Shown here: one piece after another, positions 25,106 through 33,437 of the stretch
How the letters are laid out: every line of letters begins with the position of its first letter
Numbering within the stretch: the stretch's first letter is position 1
Assembly (NCBI GenBank): GCA_002501855.1
Contig: DAOM01000171.1
Coordinates: 1 to 35,099, forward strand
Length of the DNA: 35,099 bases
Direction: 5' to 3'
Source of the DNA: Candidatus Nitrosopolaris nunavutensis
Lineage (GTDB): Archaea; Thermoproteota; Nitrososphaeria; Nitrososphaerales; Nitrososphaeraceae
Position numbers and translations under genes: made by a program
The notes under the pieces: generated by a model
Seen by the model: only the letters and a program-made list of their open reading frames with translations
Databases searched by the model: none
Told to the model about the DNA's origin: nothing

Positions 25106-26062
25106 ATGACATCCATTATCTGCTCTGTCGTATTGATAGTAATAATCCTTGCAACTAGTATTCTTGTTTCAATTCTAAACGAAATCGATACCGCTTCACC
25201 AACAAACACCGCGGTAGCAGCAGTAGTACCAGTAATATCCAAAAATAACAATAAAGTTACTGTAGATAAATTTGGTATAAGAGAAATTTATCCCACCAAA
25301 TCAAATGGAGGAAAGGAATGGTTTATCAATATGAGTTCTCCATTAACTGACAAAAGCTTCTCTCTCTCCGGTGGCGCCGAAAAAACAAATTCTTCTTTAG
25401 AAAATGCCACCTCATCAAACGGTCAAATAATAAAACAGCCTGATGGTTCATATCAAGTATACGGTGTTCGGAAAACTGGCAGATTCGACTTTTCTGTGCG
25501 AATGAGTGTTAATGCGTCAGATAGTGCTAAATGGTGGAAGAATATAGAAATGACAGGGTATGTTAAAGTTGTATCTGATACTTCTAGCAGCGCTGCATTA
25601 GATTGGTATGCCAGAGGTCGTCTACATATTAGCAGCAGTCCTTGTGAAGGTATTGCTTATCATGCTGGTTTAAGAGCTGACGGAAGTGTATACTGGCAAA
25701 AAGAGATATGGCATACTGGTGGATACACAGATTTTAGGAGTAATATTACTGCCACCCCTTCACTTCTTGGAAGATGGGTCGGTCTTAAGGTAATCATGTT
25801 TAATATAAACAATGATAGCGCTGTGAGATTGCAGACTTATCTGGATGATAATGCTACTAACCATTGGAAAAAAGTTGCAGATGTTGTAGATAATGGTGGG
25901 TGGTATGCGAATGCTCCAAATGACCGATTTTACAGTGCCAACTGTGGAAGATCTAAAGATTATATAGTAACAAACGCTGGCCCCATAGCCACATTTAGAT
26001 CGGATAATATGATATGGGACTTTAAAGACTTGAACATAAGAGAAATACAACCTCCGTCCTGA
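25106..26062 (+). CDS. Secreted protein with jelly-roll (carbohydrate-binding-like) domain
   Basis: A 318-residue protein with an N-terminal hydrophobic segment (SIICSVVLIVIILATSILVS) that may act as a signal or anchor. It is followed by a Thr/Asn-rich linker and a large beta-rich domain (residues about 60-315). Repeated aromatic/Gly motifs (KEWFINMSS, ALDWYARGRLHISS, GIAYHAGLRADGSVYWQKEI, LGRWVGLKVIMFNINND) look like a concanavalin-like jelly roll used by polysaccharide-binding or lyase proteins. I see no certain catalytic residues. Two Cys (SSPCEG, SANCGRS) may pair outside the cell. A role at the cell surface or in exopolysaccharide is inference. Confidence 0.6.
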   Translation: MTSIICSVVLIVIILATSILVSILNEIDTASPTNTAVAAVVPVISKNNNKVTVDKFGIREIYPTKSNGGKEWFINMSSPLTDKSFSLSGGAEKTNSSLENATSSNGQIIKQPDGSYQVYGVRKTGRFDFSVRMSVNASDSAKWWKNIEMTGYVKVVSDTSSSAALDWYARGRLHISSSPCEGIAYHAGLRADGSVYWQKEIWHTGGYTDFRSNITATPSLLGRWVGLKVIMFNINNDSAVRLQTYLDDNATNHWKKVADVVDNGGWYANAPNDRFYSANCGRSKDYIVTNAGPIATFRSDNMIWDFKDLNIREIQPPS

Positions 26063-26064
26063 CG

Positions 26065-26518
26065 TTAAGGTCGATACTGTAAAGCAACTTACAACTAACA
26101 CTAGCTCAACTTATAATCCATACGTATTTGGCAATGCAACTCAAGAATGGATAGAAAAAGAACACAGTGTCAAGATCTTGTTTAGTACTTCACCAGAATA
26201 TCCTTCAGTAGGAAATCTTACACAACTTAGTTTCAATGTGCAAGATTTGAAAACAGGTAGCCGCCTAAAGAATGTAAACACTATTGTTACAGTAATAAAT
26301 AATTTTACTGCCAATGTTGGTACTGGTAAAAATAAAGGAACCCCTAACGGAGACTTCTTCACTATTTTAAGAATATATCAGTGCCTAACGGGACTTTCTC
26401 TGTAACGGACCATTTTCTGCAAGCAGGAACGCATCAAATCATTGCAAGAATAAACTCAAAGAATAATATATTTTGCGTTCTGGCATCTTTTAATGTCATA
26501 GTGTCGTCACCACATTAA
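26065..26518 (+). pseudogene. Frameshifted secreted beta-sandwich-like protein (copy 1 of 3)
   Basis: Homologous to the intact copy at 33438-33956: ATQEWIEKEHSVKILF, YPSVGNLTQLSFNVQDLKTG, then, after a frameshift, KNISVPNGTFSVTDHFLQAG and ASFNVIVSSPH. The shift lies at the TTTT run near 26367-26370; adding one T would restore ...TIFKNISVPNG. The start codon and signal peptide are also missing, since the frame is closed upstream near the stop of the preceding gene. It therefore looks like a true relic and not only a sequencing slip. Confidence 0.7.
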
Positions 26519-27329
26519 TTATGATGGTAGATACCACAATTCAATATCGTAGTTTTCAGAAAATGGTGTATGTGAAACTTTGCTAGCTTTTCACCCTATT
26601 CTGTTGGCGTAGAATCTCCAGCCAATCTTATTAATAGTGCTCAATATTTGGTTTTCATTTATTGCAAGGAATTAACTACCCCACTTCTTTCATCCCGCTT
26701 TCACCTGTGATATGATAATGAATTCGTAATTCTTTATAGCACTAGTCATTCAAATTTTTCGGACTTTTGGTGGCATGTCTTTGTTTACACCGGTGAACTC
26801 CGCAAACTTCTCCGTTTTGATCTATCAATCCATCTTTTTGAGCGATCATGACCGAGATTCATATTTAGAATATGCTGCAAATTATTATTTATGGTTGGAT
26901 AGATTGGAATATGTGGATTATTTAAAATCTTTAAGTTCGAGTAAAATATTGACCCAACGTAATTATTGATGTGGATAATTTTTTTGAGCCTGTTCTAATC
27001 AAAGGCGAGAGATGCCAGAATAGGTAAAAGTTATTTGGAACTGCACACGTTTCCCCAAATCGTTAGATGAAGACGTTATATTGGATGAACCAATTGTTAG
27101 ACCTTGTAGCGGTTGTAATGTTCCGATGCGCCAGCCACATAGAGCCTTATCGTTGATTGGACGGAAGGAGGGCACAGCACAAAGTCATAAATAAAATGTT
27201 CACACAATTTTTTGAAAATTCTGAATTTTGTTCGATAAGTCTGACCAATATGAGGTGGCCATATCTTAACTCAGCCATATCTTGTTTAGATATATCATGT
27301 TCTGGATATTTTTCGTTTTCACAAAAACG
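26519..27329. other. Sparse region with relic ORFs
   Basis: Apart from the small interrupted ORF at 27012-27194, I see a 64-codon frame (26775-26969) without ribosome site or motif. I do not support it as a gene. Composition is strongly AT-rich. No RNA or repeat was recognised. Confidence 0.4.
27012..27194 (+). pseudogene. Small Cys-motif ORF interrupted by an in-frame TAG
   Basis: A ribosome-like GGCGAGAG precedes an ATG. The frame reads MPE, then TAG, then a coherent 56 codons (VKVIWNCTRFPKSLDEDVIL, then PCSGCNVPMRQPHRAL) to a TAA at 27194. A CxxC pair plus a further Cys upstream looks like half a zinc site. A nonsense mutation near the start is the simplest reading; stop-codon readthrough or a different start are alternatives. 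The family was not recognised. Confidence 0.35.
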
Positions 27330-28175
27330 TCACCGATTGGATTTGAAGTCTTCATCATGATTATGCTGTCTAGGGGAAATAGATTGATCTACTACCCTTC
27401 TTTTCCTTGTTGCAAAACCATATCCGAAAGCGCCAGCAATAATTATTATTGCTAAAACTGGACCTGTTAAGGGCGGTACTATTTTTACATTGGTTATTAC
27501 TGCATACGATTCGAAAGCTGCAATTGTCAGGGCGACTCCGCTCAACGAGTATGACAGATACGTGAAGCCTTTGGTATTAAACATTCTAGAAAATGCTGAG
27601 CGAAGAACTACGCTATCTAAAGTATCAACAGGAATCAAACCCAAAGCAAAAAATCCAGCAAGCATGAGTGCTACTTGTACTCCAAGCGTTGCGGAGGCGA
27701 CCACTGATAACGTTAACGCTGATATCTGGGTAGCAGTATCAAATCCTATACCAAAGACTAATCCAGTCACAACGGCTGAACCAAAGGGTCTTAAAATGTG
27801 AGTCCTAGTAACTATTTTGCTAGCAAGAATAGCTGATCCAGTTTTCCCCCATCTCTTCATTGAATAGATATTAATTGCTCCAATTGTCGCCAAAGCTATA
27901 GCTCCTGTCACACCTCCTGAGAATGAAAGCTGGTCTAGTTTGCTACTCGTTGTACTGCCTACTATGTAAATTATCAGAAGCATTTCACTTAATATTGATA
28001 TCATGTGACCTGCACTGAAACCAGTACCTACCCATCGAGCACTTTTTCTTGCATTGTGCATCCTAACAAGATTATCTATGGCAGTAATATGATCAACATC
28101 AAGTGCATGACGCATTCCAAACAGAAACATTGAAGGAATTGATATGGCAACAAATGCCTTTAGGTCGGTTACCAT
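27330..28175 (-). CDS. NiCoT-family nickel/cobalt permease
   Basis: An inner-membrane transporter of about eight transmembrane segments and 281 residues. The family signature RHALDVDHITAIDN near residues 22-35 supplies the His/Asp metal site, and GTGFSAGHMISILSE follows as the second signature. It imports nickel or cobalt. In ammonia-oxidising archaea nickel is needed for urease, which is not in this window. The His-rich end (SPRQHNHDED) is short. It is divergent from the DUF4443-type regulator at 28349 and within 3 kb of NikR, making a nickel-control group. Confidence 0.9.
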   Translation of the reverse strand: MVTDLKAFVAISIPSMFLFGMRHALDVDHITAIDNLVRMHNARKSARWVGTGFSAGHMISILSEMLLIIYIVGSTTSSKLDQLSFSGGVTGAIALATIGAINIYSMKRWGKTGSAILASKIVTRTHILRPFGSAVVTGLVFGIGFDTATQISALTLSVVASATLGVQVALMLAGFFALGLIPVDTLDSVVLRSAFSRMFNTKGFTYLSYSLSGVALTIAAFESYAVITNVKIVPPLTGPVLAIIIIAGAFGYGFATRKRRVVDQSISPRQHNHDEDFKSNR

Positions 28176-28348
28176 TATTGTTCAATGGTCCTACTGATCT
28201 GTTTCAAATTGCCTCTTTCATCCTTACGTATTATTTAAACAATAGGATAGTTTATCCAACGCACTGCTAGTATAAGTAGTTATCAAATAAAGATTAAATG
28301 CTAGAGGTGAATGAATAAGTACGTAAAAATGCACTAGTGAAGTAAGGT

Positions 28349-29002
28349 ATGCACAAATATGTTAGAACATTAACCAAAATTGCATCTAGATATGCTCCAA
28401 GTAGAATCCTTTCTTTTGATTCAACCCATGTGATTAAAGTATTACAGCTCTTAGAGGAGGAAGGACATGTGAGTAGAAACTTATTGTGTCAAGAATTATC
28501 GCTGGGCGAAGGTTCTATCAAAACATTAGTAAAACATCTAAAAATGGAGGGTTTGATAGAAGCTACAAATTATGGTACTACGATGACTGAAAAAGGAAGG
28601 AAACTTGCCTCAGAAATCCTGTCCTTGATTCCGGCAGAGACTTCTATTCCAAAATGCTCTATTGCATTGGGTAAGTTCAATTATGCAGTTTTGGTAAAAG
28701 GGTTTAGCTTTGCCGTCAAACTAGGAATAGAACAGAGGGACGGTGCGATAAGAATAGGAGCGTTGGGAGCTACAACTCTGTTGTTTAAAGGTGGTAAATT
28801 TATGATGCCTGGTATGACAAATCATGATTCGCTCAAAAATGAATCCGGTATATACAGAATATTAACTGATGAATTGAAACCAGAACAAGACGACGTCATA
28901 ATAATAGGAAGTGACAATGAAGATAGAAGAAGAGCAGACCTTGCCGCGAAAAATGCCGCTCTAATAACAATAATGAATCATGATAGACATGATCATATCT
29001 GA
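28349..29002 (+). CDS. Winged-helix regulator with DUF4443-like C-terminal domain
   Basis: A 217-residue protein. Residues about 25-95 form a winged helix (HVIKVLQLLEEEGHVSRNLL, then LGEGSIKTLVKHLKMEGLIE, then MTEKGRKLAS). The C-terminal domain (KFNYAVLVKGFSFAVKLGIE, then GAIRIGALGATTLLFKGGKF) matches the pattern of DUF4443, an archaeal effector-like domain. The protein ends in NHDRHDHI, a metal-site-like His cluster. Being divergent from the nickel permease gene across a 173-base intergenic region, it is a likely regulator of it. Metal sensing by the tail is inference. Confidence 0.72.
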   Translation: MHKYVRTLTKIASRYAPSRILSFDSTHVIKVLQLLEEEGHVSRNLLCQELSLGEGSIKTLVKHLKMEGLIEATNYGTTMTEKGRKLASEILSLIPAETSIPKCSIALGKFNYAVLVKGFSFAVKLGIEQRDGAIRIGALGATTLLFKGGKFMMPGMTNHDSLKNESGIYRILTDELKPEQDDVIIIGSDNEDRRRADLAAKNAALITIMNHDRHDHI

Positions 29003-29105
29003 TGATATATCAAGCTAATATCAGGCGTTTGTTCGAACGTCATTGTCTCCAAGCACTCTCGTGATCCTAACATCCAGGCCTGTCAGGCTACGTGTCTCAA
29101 AAATA

Positions 29106-29306
29106 TTATTTAGCGGCCACGCCAGGTTTCATCCCCACCCAGTACAAATTCTCTTGGTCATCTAAAACATAACTTGGAACCGAGGCCGCGATCTATTCCG
29201 AGTTCGCACCTCTGCGTTGAAACCATTCAGGTGTTTCACCTGGCAGCCCGAATCCATCCAAATGCGAAATGGCGTAGTTATTGGTGTTGACTTGATATTC
29301 CAGCTG
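29106..29306 (-). pseudogene. Relic of a small protein gene with an internal TAG
   Basis: The frame reads YQVNTNNYAISHLDGFGLPG and GETPEWFQRRGANSE, then a TAG (29193-29195), then IAASVPSYVLDDQENLYWVG and MKPGVAAK before TAA. Its composition is that of a normal protein but no start codon is present. I do not recognise the family. It may be the remains of a gene of about 70 residues or longer. Confidence 0.35.
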
Positions 29307-29661
29307 CTAATACTACTCTGTCATTTCGGATCTACAGAACCTCAGATTAAACCGTAGGAAATGGGGCTTTGTTGGTCATTATGCCAATTATACTACTCCT
29401 TATACAAGTACTCGCCTACCTTATAATTGGCTTTATAAGTTTAGCAATTACTGGATATTGGATATATCAAAGGCTACATCAACTGGTATTAGGGCTACGG
29501 TCTAATAACTTAGCGAGACAGAGGTGCATTCATCGCAGAAGTAATATTTCTGTCCTGCGAACCCGTAATAAAAAGTTACATATTAAAACTTCTATAATCT
29601 AATTTTGATGTTAATAAAATTGTGGCATATTTCTCGAGTATTTATTGGTCATAAATAACAA

Positions 29662-29732
29662 GTTAATAATAGTTATTAATTGATGCGGAGATGTATAATG
29701 CGTTTGGAAAAAGGTTAATAACATTTAATAAT
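29662..29732 (+). promoter_or_regulatory. GTTAATAAC-type sites and TATA box of the microprotein gene
   Basis: GTTAATAAT-AG-TTATTAAT (29662-29680) is an inverted pair of the motif, and GTTAATAACA (29714-29723) abuts a TTTAATAAT TATA-like element (29724-29732) about 29 bases before the ATG at 29757. The same motif flanks the TATA box of the metal importer at 30051-30081. Confidence 0.5.
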
Positions 29733-29756
29733 AACAACTGAGATAAATTGTTACAC

Positions 29757-29837
29757 ATGTCATCAACAGATCATTGTACGTGTAATCACACTGAAGAACA
29801 GTGCAAACAAAATAATTGCACTTGTTGCGGCCACTGA
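29757..29837 (+). CDS. 26-residue Cys/His-rich microprotein (metallothionein-like)
   Basis: The whole protein reads MSSTDHCTCNHTEEQ and then CKQNNCTCCGH. It has six Cys and three His in 26 residues, arranged as HCTCNH, a single Cys, and CTCCGH, which is a plausible site for zinc, copper or another soft metal. The ATG is about 29 bases after a TATA-like element, so the transcript would be nearly leaderless. Its promoter shares an operator motif with the adjacent metal importer, so the two are likely controlled together. The gene is far below usual length limits. I know of no named family of this exact form. Confidence 0.6.
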   Translation: MSSTDHCTCNHTEEQCKQNNCTCCGH

Positions 29838-30050
29838 CGTCTGTTCGAAGCACCAATATTTGGTGCTAAAGAATAGATATCTTCTTGAAAACATGTATTA
29901 ATCTACGTAAGGCGACTGGTTATGCTCTATGAATTGTTAGTCCGGTACCTCGAGACTAAGATCCCTGAGGTTCCCGTTATTGATTAGTTATTATTTAATT
30001 TGTAGACTATCTATTGGTATTAATAAAATAGTTATATAGGTGGTGTGATT

Positions 30051-30081
30051 GTTAATAACAAAAGTTTATATGTTAATAACA
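30051..30081 (+). promoter_or_regulatory. Paired GTTAATAACA operators bracketing the znuA TATA box
   Basis: Two identical GTTAATAACA elements start at 30051 and 30072, 21 bases apart (two helical turns). Between them lies GTTTATAT (30064-30071), a TATA-like box about 42 bases before the TTG start. A repressor bound to both would cover the TATA box. Probable metal-responsive control, by inference. Confidence 0.6.
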
Positions 30082-30108
30082 AGGTGAGTTGAAATTAGGA
30101 ATCAAATT

Positions 30109-31146
30109 TTGAAAGCTTCGTTAGCTCTTCTGACTCGCGTTCTCTTAATTGCAATGACAACAACAATAGCTATAACACCTTTGAAAGCGGCTGGTACAAA
30201 TTCGACTTCTAATAACAAAGTAACAGCAAATCAGACCGCTAATACTACTTCGGCTAATCCAATCATAAGTTCAAAAAACATCACCCCTACAATGAACGCA
30301 GGCCAGCAGCCTACACAAGCTAAAATTAATGTCGTTGCATCATTCTTTCCAATTTATGAATTTGTTAAGGCAGTCGGAGGAGACAGGATTGATGCGTCCG
30401 TTCTTGTACCTATTAGTGCAGAACCACATAATTTTGATCCGACAATACAAGAGATCCAGAAAGCAAACTCAGCGAATCTATTGATATATAATGGTGCTTC
30501 TATGGAAGAACCTTGGATACACAACCTCACCCCACAGAATGCAATTGATACAAGTAAAGGAATAAATCTATTAGCAAATCCAAATGATCCTGACATAAAA
30601 GGACCAAACGATCCACACATTTGGCTAGACCCGGTACTAGCCATTCAGCAAGTTCAAAACATTCGAAATGGTTTAGAGAAGGTAGATCCCAAGAATACCG
30701 CATATTATAATCAGAACGCTCAAAATTTTATAGGAAAACTGAATAAGGTCGATACTGCATTTAGAGGCAACCTCTCTAGCTCCAACTGTCCAAAAAGAGA
30801 CTTCATACCATTTCATCTCGCTTTTGGTTATTTTGCCCCCCATTACGGTTTAACACAGCATCCTATACATGAAGGACTTACACCAAGTGGAGAAGTACTT
30901 CCACAAAAATTAGTTGAAGTGGTGAACCTGGCAAAGAATTTGGGGCTAAAGGTAATTTATAACGAAGACCTGATTGATCCTAGATCAGCTCAAGCTATAG
31001 CAGAACAGATTCCAGGTGCAAAGGTGATGGTACTCAGTCCTATAGAACGCATAAACGCCACAGAACAAAAGACAGGCATTGGTTATTTAGATAAGATGTA
31101 TCAAGACCTCGCTGCCTTTAAGGTGGGGCTCCAATGCAAGATCTAG
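30109..31146 (+). CDS. znuA: Metal-binding lipoprotein-like receptor of a ZnuABC-type importer
   Basis: A cluster A-I solute-binding protein, 345 residues. Start TTG at 30109, giving an N-terminal signal (SLALLTRVLLIAMTTTIAIT) and then an Asn/Thr-rich linker to about residue 70. Probable metal ligands are His in SAEPHNFDPTIQEI, His in NDPHIWLDP and His in FIPFHLAFGYFAPHYGL, a three-His pattern typical of zinc. The fourth ligand, usually Asp in a VLDP motif near the C-terminus, reads MVLSPIERI here, so Asp is replaced by Ser. There is no His-rich loop. It overlaps znuC by 13 bases. Manganese or iron cannot be excluded. Confidence 0.85.
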   Translation: MKASLALLTRVLLIAMTTTIAITPLKAAGTNSTSNNKVTANQTANTTSANPIISSKNITPTMNAGQQPTQAKINVVASFFPIYEFVKAVGGDRIDASVLVPISAEPHNFDPTIQEIQKANSANLLIYNGASMEEPWIHNLTPQNAIDTSKGINLLANPNDPDIKGPNDPHIWLDPVLAIQQVQNIRNGLEKVDPKNTAYYNQNAQNFIGKLNKVDTAFRGNLSSSNCPKRDFIPFHLAFGYFAPHYGLTQHPIHEGLTPSGEVLPQKLVEVVNLAKNLGLKVIYNEDLIDPRSAQAIAEQIPGAKVMVLSPIERINATEQKTGIGYLDKMYQDLAAFKVGLQCKI

Positions 31147-31964
31147 TAGCGGTATCCGTCAAGAACCTGACTTACACCTACAAAGTCAGTTCCACATCTT
31201 TTTCTTCTAATGTATTAGACAATATTTCATTCAGTGTTAACAAGGGAGACTTGTTAGGAGTTATCGGTCCAAACGGAGCTGGAAAAACTACTCTTTTTAG
31301 CTGTATGCTCGGATTGTTTAAGGACTACCAAGGTGAAGTAAGAATATTCGGTCATGACATTAGAAAGAATAATAATCTCGTTCTTCAGAGCATAGGTTAC
31401 ATTCCACAGCAAAAATCAATCGAACAAGGGTTTCCTGCTACGGTACAGGAAATTGTTTCACTAGGATTGATTGGAAAAAAAAATGGTTCAAAAGAGAAGG
31501 TAGATTCTGCTCTCGAAATGGTTGACCTTTCCGGTCAGAACCATAGAAGAATAGGCGAACTTTCAGGTGGGCAACAGCAGAGGGTACTCATTGCCAAGGC
31601 TCTGGTTAGCGAACCTAAGTTATTAATTTTGGACGAACCCACAACAAGTGTTGATGTGGAGACACAGAACAAATTCTATACACTGGTAAAGAACCTAAAT
31701 CTAAAAAACAACCTATCTATAATATGGGCTTCGCACGATCTAGATGCAGTAAATAAAATAGCAAATAAGGTAATGTGTCTTAATAGAAGCATGTTTTTTC
31801 ACGGTGATAGTAGTGAATTCTTTGGGAGCAATGAATTGATTCGAATGTATTCTGAATCGAGTATGCAATTACATATGCGTTCGCATTCAAATCAAAACAA
31901 GAATCTTAATTCAGGCTACAGTCAGGAAGAGGCCAATGCGCGTCACGACGAAATGAAAGGGTAG
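31134..31964 (+). CDS. znuC: ABC transporter ATP-binding subunit (ZnuC-type)
   Basis: The cytoplasmic motor of the metal importer, 276 residues. Walker A is GPNGAGKTT, the Q-loop region is YIPQQKS, the ABC signature is LSGGQQQR, Walker B is LLILDEPTTSVD, and the H-loop is WASHDLD. The last 45 residues form a Gln/Asn/His-containing tail (SMQLHMRSHSNQNKN, ARHDE) that may bind metal. The ATG is inside the end of znuA, so translation is coupled. The gap to the permease is 13 bases. Confidence 0.93.
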   Translation: MQDLVAVSVKNLTYTYKVSSTSFSSNVLDNISFSVNKGDLLGVIGPNGAGKTTLFSCMLGLFKDYQGEVRIFGHDIRKNNNLVLQSIGYIPQQKSIEQGFPATVQEIVSLGLIGKKNGSKEKVDSALEMVDLSGQNHRRIGELSGGQQQRVLIAKALVSEPKLLILDEPTTSVDVETQNKFYTLVKNLNLKNNLSIIWASHDLDAVNKIANKVMCLNRSMFFHGDSSEFFGSNELIRMYSESSMQLHMRSHSNQNKNLNSGYSQEEANARHDEMKG

Positions 31965-31977
31965 TATCAAGCCAAAA

Positions 31978-32838
31978 ATGGTTTTTGAAATCCTTCAGTA
32001 CAGTTTTATGCAACGTGCTCTTTTATCGGGTGTCGTCGTTGCAGTAACCTGCTCAGTAGTAGGACTCTTTCTTGTATTGAGAAGACAATCATTATTTGGT
32101 GACGCCCTTTCCCATGCGGCTTTCGGTGGAATAGCTGTGGGTTTGTTTACGAACACGTATCCAATATGGACTGCACTACTAGTATCAGTTCTTGCATCTC
32201 TAGGAGTTACTAAGTTACGACAATCTACAAAAATTCCTCCCGACGCCGCGGTTGCGGTAATGTTGTCCTCTGGACTTGCAATGGGAATCGTACTAATAGG
32301 TTTGGCAGGAGGCTTTAATCTTGACTTAGAAAGCTTCCTCTTTGGAAGTATTTTGCTGATAAGTATGCAAGACCAACTAATGATTTTAATGCTAAGTACT
32401 GTAGTACTTTTGATAATATTCAAACTCTATAAGCAGCTTATGTATATCACATTTAATGAAGATCAGGCAAGAGTTAGTGGAATAAATGTAACAAGGCTAA
32501 ACTATCTATTTATAGGTCTTGCTAGTCTAGCTGTAATCTCATCACTTCGCTTAGTTGGAGTTCTGTTAATATCGTCATTAATTGTGATTCCGAACATTAC
32601 TGCGATGATGTTTGGAAAAGGGTTTAAGAAAACAGCAATGATATCTATTATAATTGCGGTTTCGTCAGTATTAGGAGGCATAGTAACATCATATTTTATG
32701 AATTTAGCGCCTGGAGGAACCATCGTCATCTTGTCGATAGCTATCCTACTTGGTAGTATAGGCACAAAATCTTTACTACAGAAAATTAAAATTAGAAACC
32801 TCGCAAATGAACCACAGTCATTGCCGAAAACAACATGA
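31978..32838 (+). CDS. znuB: ABC-3 family metal permease (ZnuB-type)
   Basis: The membrane subunit of the importer, 286 residues, with about eight hydrophobic helices. LVLRRQSLFGDALSHAAFGGIAVGL near the N-terminus is the ABC-3 family hallmark (GDALSHA). RLVGVLLISSLIVIPNITAMMF follows in the second half. It ends in a basic tail (LLQKIKIRNLA). It is the third gene of the znuA-znuC-znuB operon. Confidence 0.93.
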   Translation: MVFEILQYSFMQRALLSGVVVAVTCSVVGLFLVLRRQSLFGDALSHAAFGGIAVGLFTNTYPIWTALLVSVLASLGVTKLRQSTKIPPDAAVAVMLSSGLAMGIVLIGLAGGFNLDLESFLFGSILLISMQDQLMILMLSTVVLLIIFKLYKQLMYITFNEDQARVSGINVTRLNYLFIGLASLAVISSLRLVGVLLISSLIVIPNITAMMFGKGFKKTAMISIIIAVSSVLGGIVTSYFMNLAPGGTIVILSIAILLGSIGTKSLLQKIKIRNLANEPQSLPKTT

Positions 32839-33197
32839 GCAGTACGGCTAGTATCTTAATTTAGCATTGTGTGGACCGATTACACTTCCTTCTTTCCAAA
32901 CGAAAAATGGTCGTATATTAAGAACAGTAGAAAATAATAGATGGTATTAATATTTTTTGCATCCCTAAAGTAGTTTTTTGTGATGGGTGGAATGCAATTC
33001 ACAGTCGGGGTACAAACATCAAAGAATACTGGATTAAAACCGACCATAAGGATCACAATAATGTGCTTGTTCCTACGCTGCCCGAATTAATGCTTGGAAT
33101 AGTCTTGTACTACCTTAGCTTCATCAAAGTTAAATAAAGCGCATGGTAGAAATCGTCGTCTGTAGCAAAGAACACACCTGAAGTCTCCCTTGTCTTT
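32839..33197. other. AT-rich gap, no gene recognised
   Basis: The gap lies between the importer operon and a small leftward ORF. T-runs (for example TTTTTT near 32973) could end the importer transcript. I see nothing else. Confidence 0.4.
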
Positions 33198-33365
33198 TCA
33201 ATATTTAAGAATATAGCCTCCTGTTCGTATATTCTCGATAGAGGGCCCGTTTAACAAGAAGGTACCCATTGTCAGAATAAACACGAATAACAACTTTTGA
33301 GCCTTAGCTTCATTTCTTCGATCTTTGCCTAAATCAGGATTCGTTGGTGTGGGAGCTTGTTTCAC
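33198..33365 (-). CDS. Small single-pass membrane protein (55 residues)
   Basis: With GTG at 33365 (TTG at 33368 is an alternative) the frame reads VKQAPTPTNPDLGKDRRNEA, a polar head, then KAQKLLFVFILTMGTFLL, one transmembrane helix, then NGPSIENIRTGGYILKY. A TATA-like element (TATAAAAA on the minus strand, 33388-33395) stands about 25 bases before the start, as expected for a leaderless archaeal transcript. Coding-like composition and exact promoter spacing make it likely real. The family is unknown. Confidence 0.5.
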   Translation of the reverse strand: MKQAPTPTNPDLGKDRRNEAKAQKLLFVFILTMGTFLLNGPSIENIRTGGYILKY

Positions 33366-33387
33366 CAACAAAATTTTTTATTTATTA

Positions 33388-33395
33388 TTTTTATA
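33388..33395 (-). promoter_or_regulatory. TATA box of the 55-residue membrane protein
   Basis: TATAAAAA on the minus strand, centred 23-26 bases before the TTG/GTG start, the distance expected between TATA box and the first transcribed base. Confidence 0.4.
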
Positions 33396-33437
33396 GATAG
33401 TTAATTGAGTATGAATTCGTGCTTTTCATAGCATATA

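Larger units (their letters stand above)
29003..29756. other. Mostly non-coding; one gene relic and one doubtful membrane ORF
   Basis: Besides the relic at 29106-29306, a 77-codon frame (29369-29602, TTG start) begins with a strongly hydrophobic helix (ILLLIQVLAYLIIGFISLAI) and ends basic. It could be a small membrane protein but has no other support. A perfect hairpin CAGGTG-TTT-CACCTG lies at 29228-29242. Confidence 0.35.

Noticed and set aside
26775..26969. 64-codon ORF in the sparse region
   Set aside because: No ribosome site, no recognisable domain; composition like the surrounding non-coding DNA.
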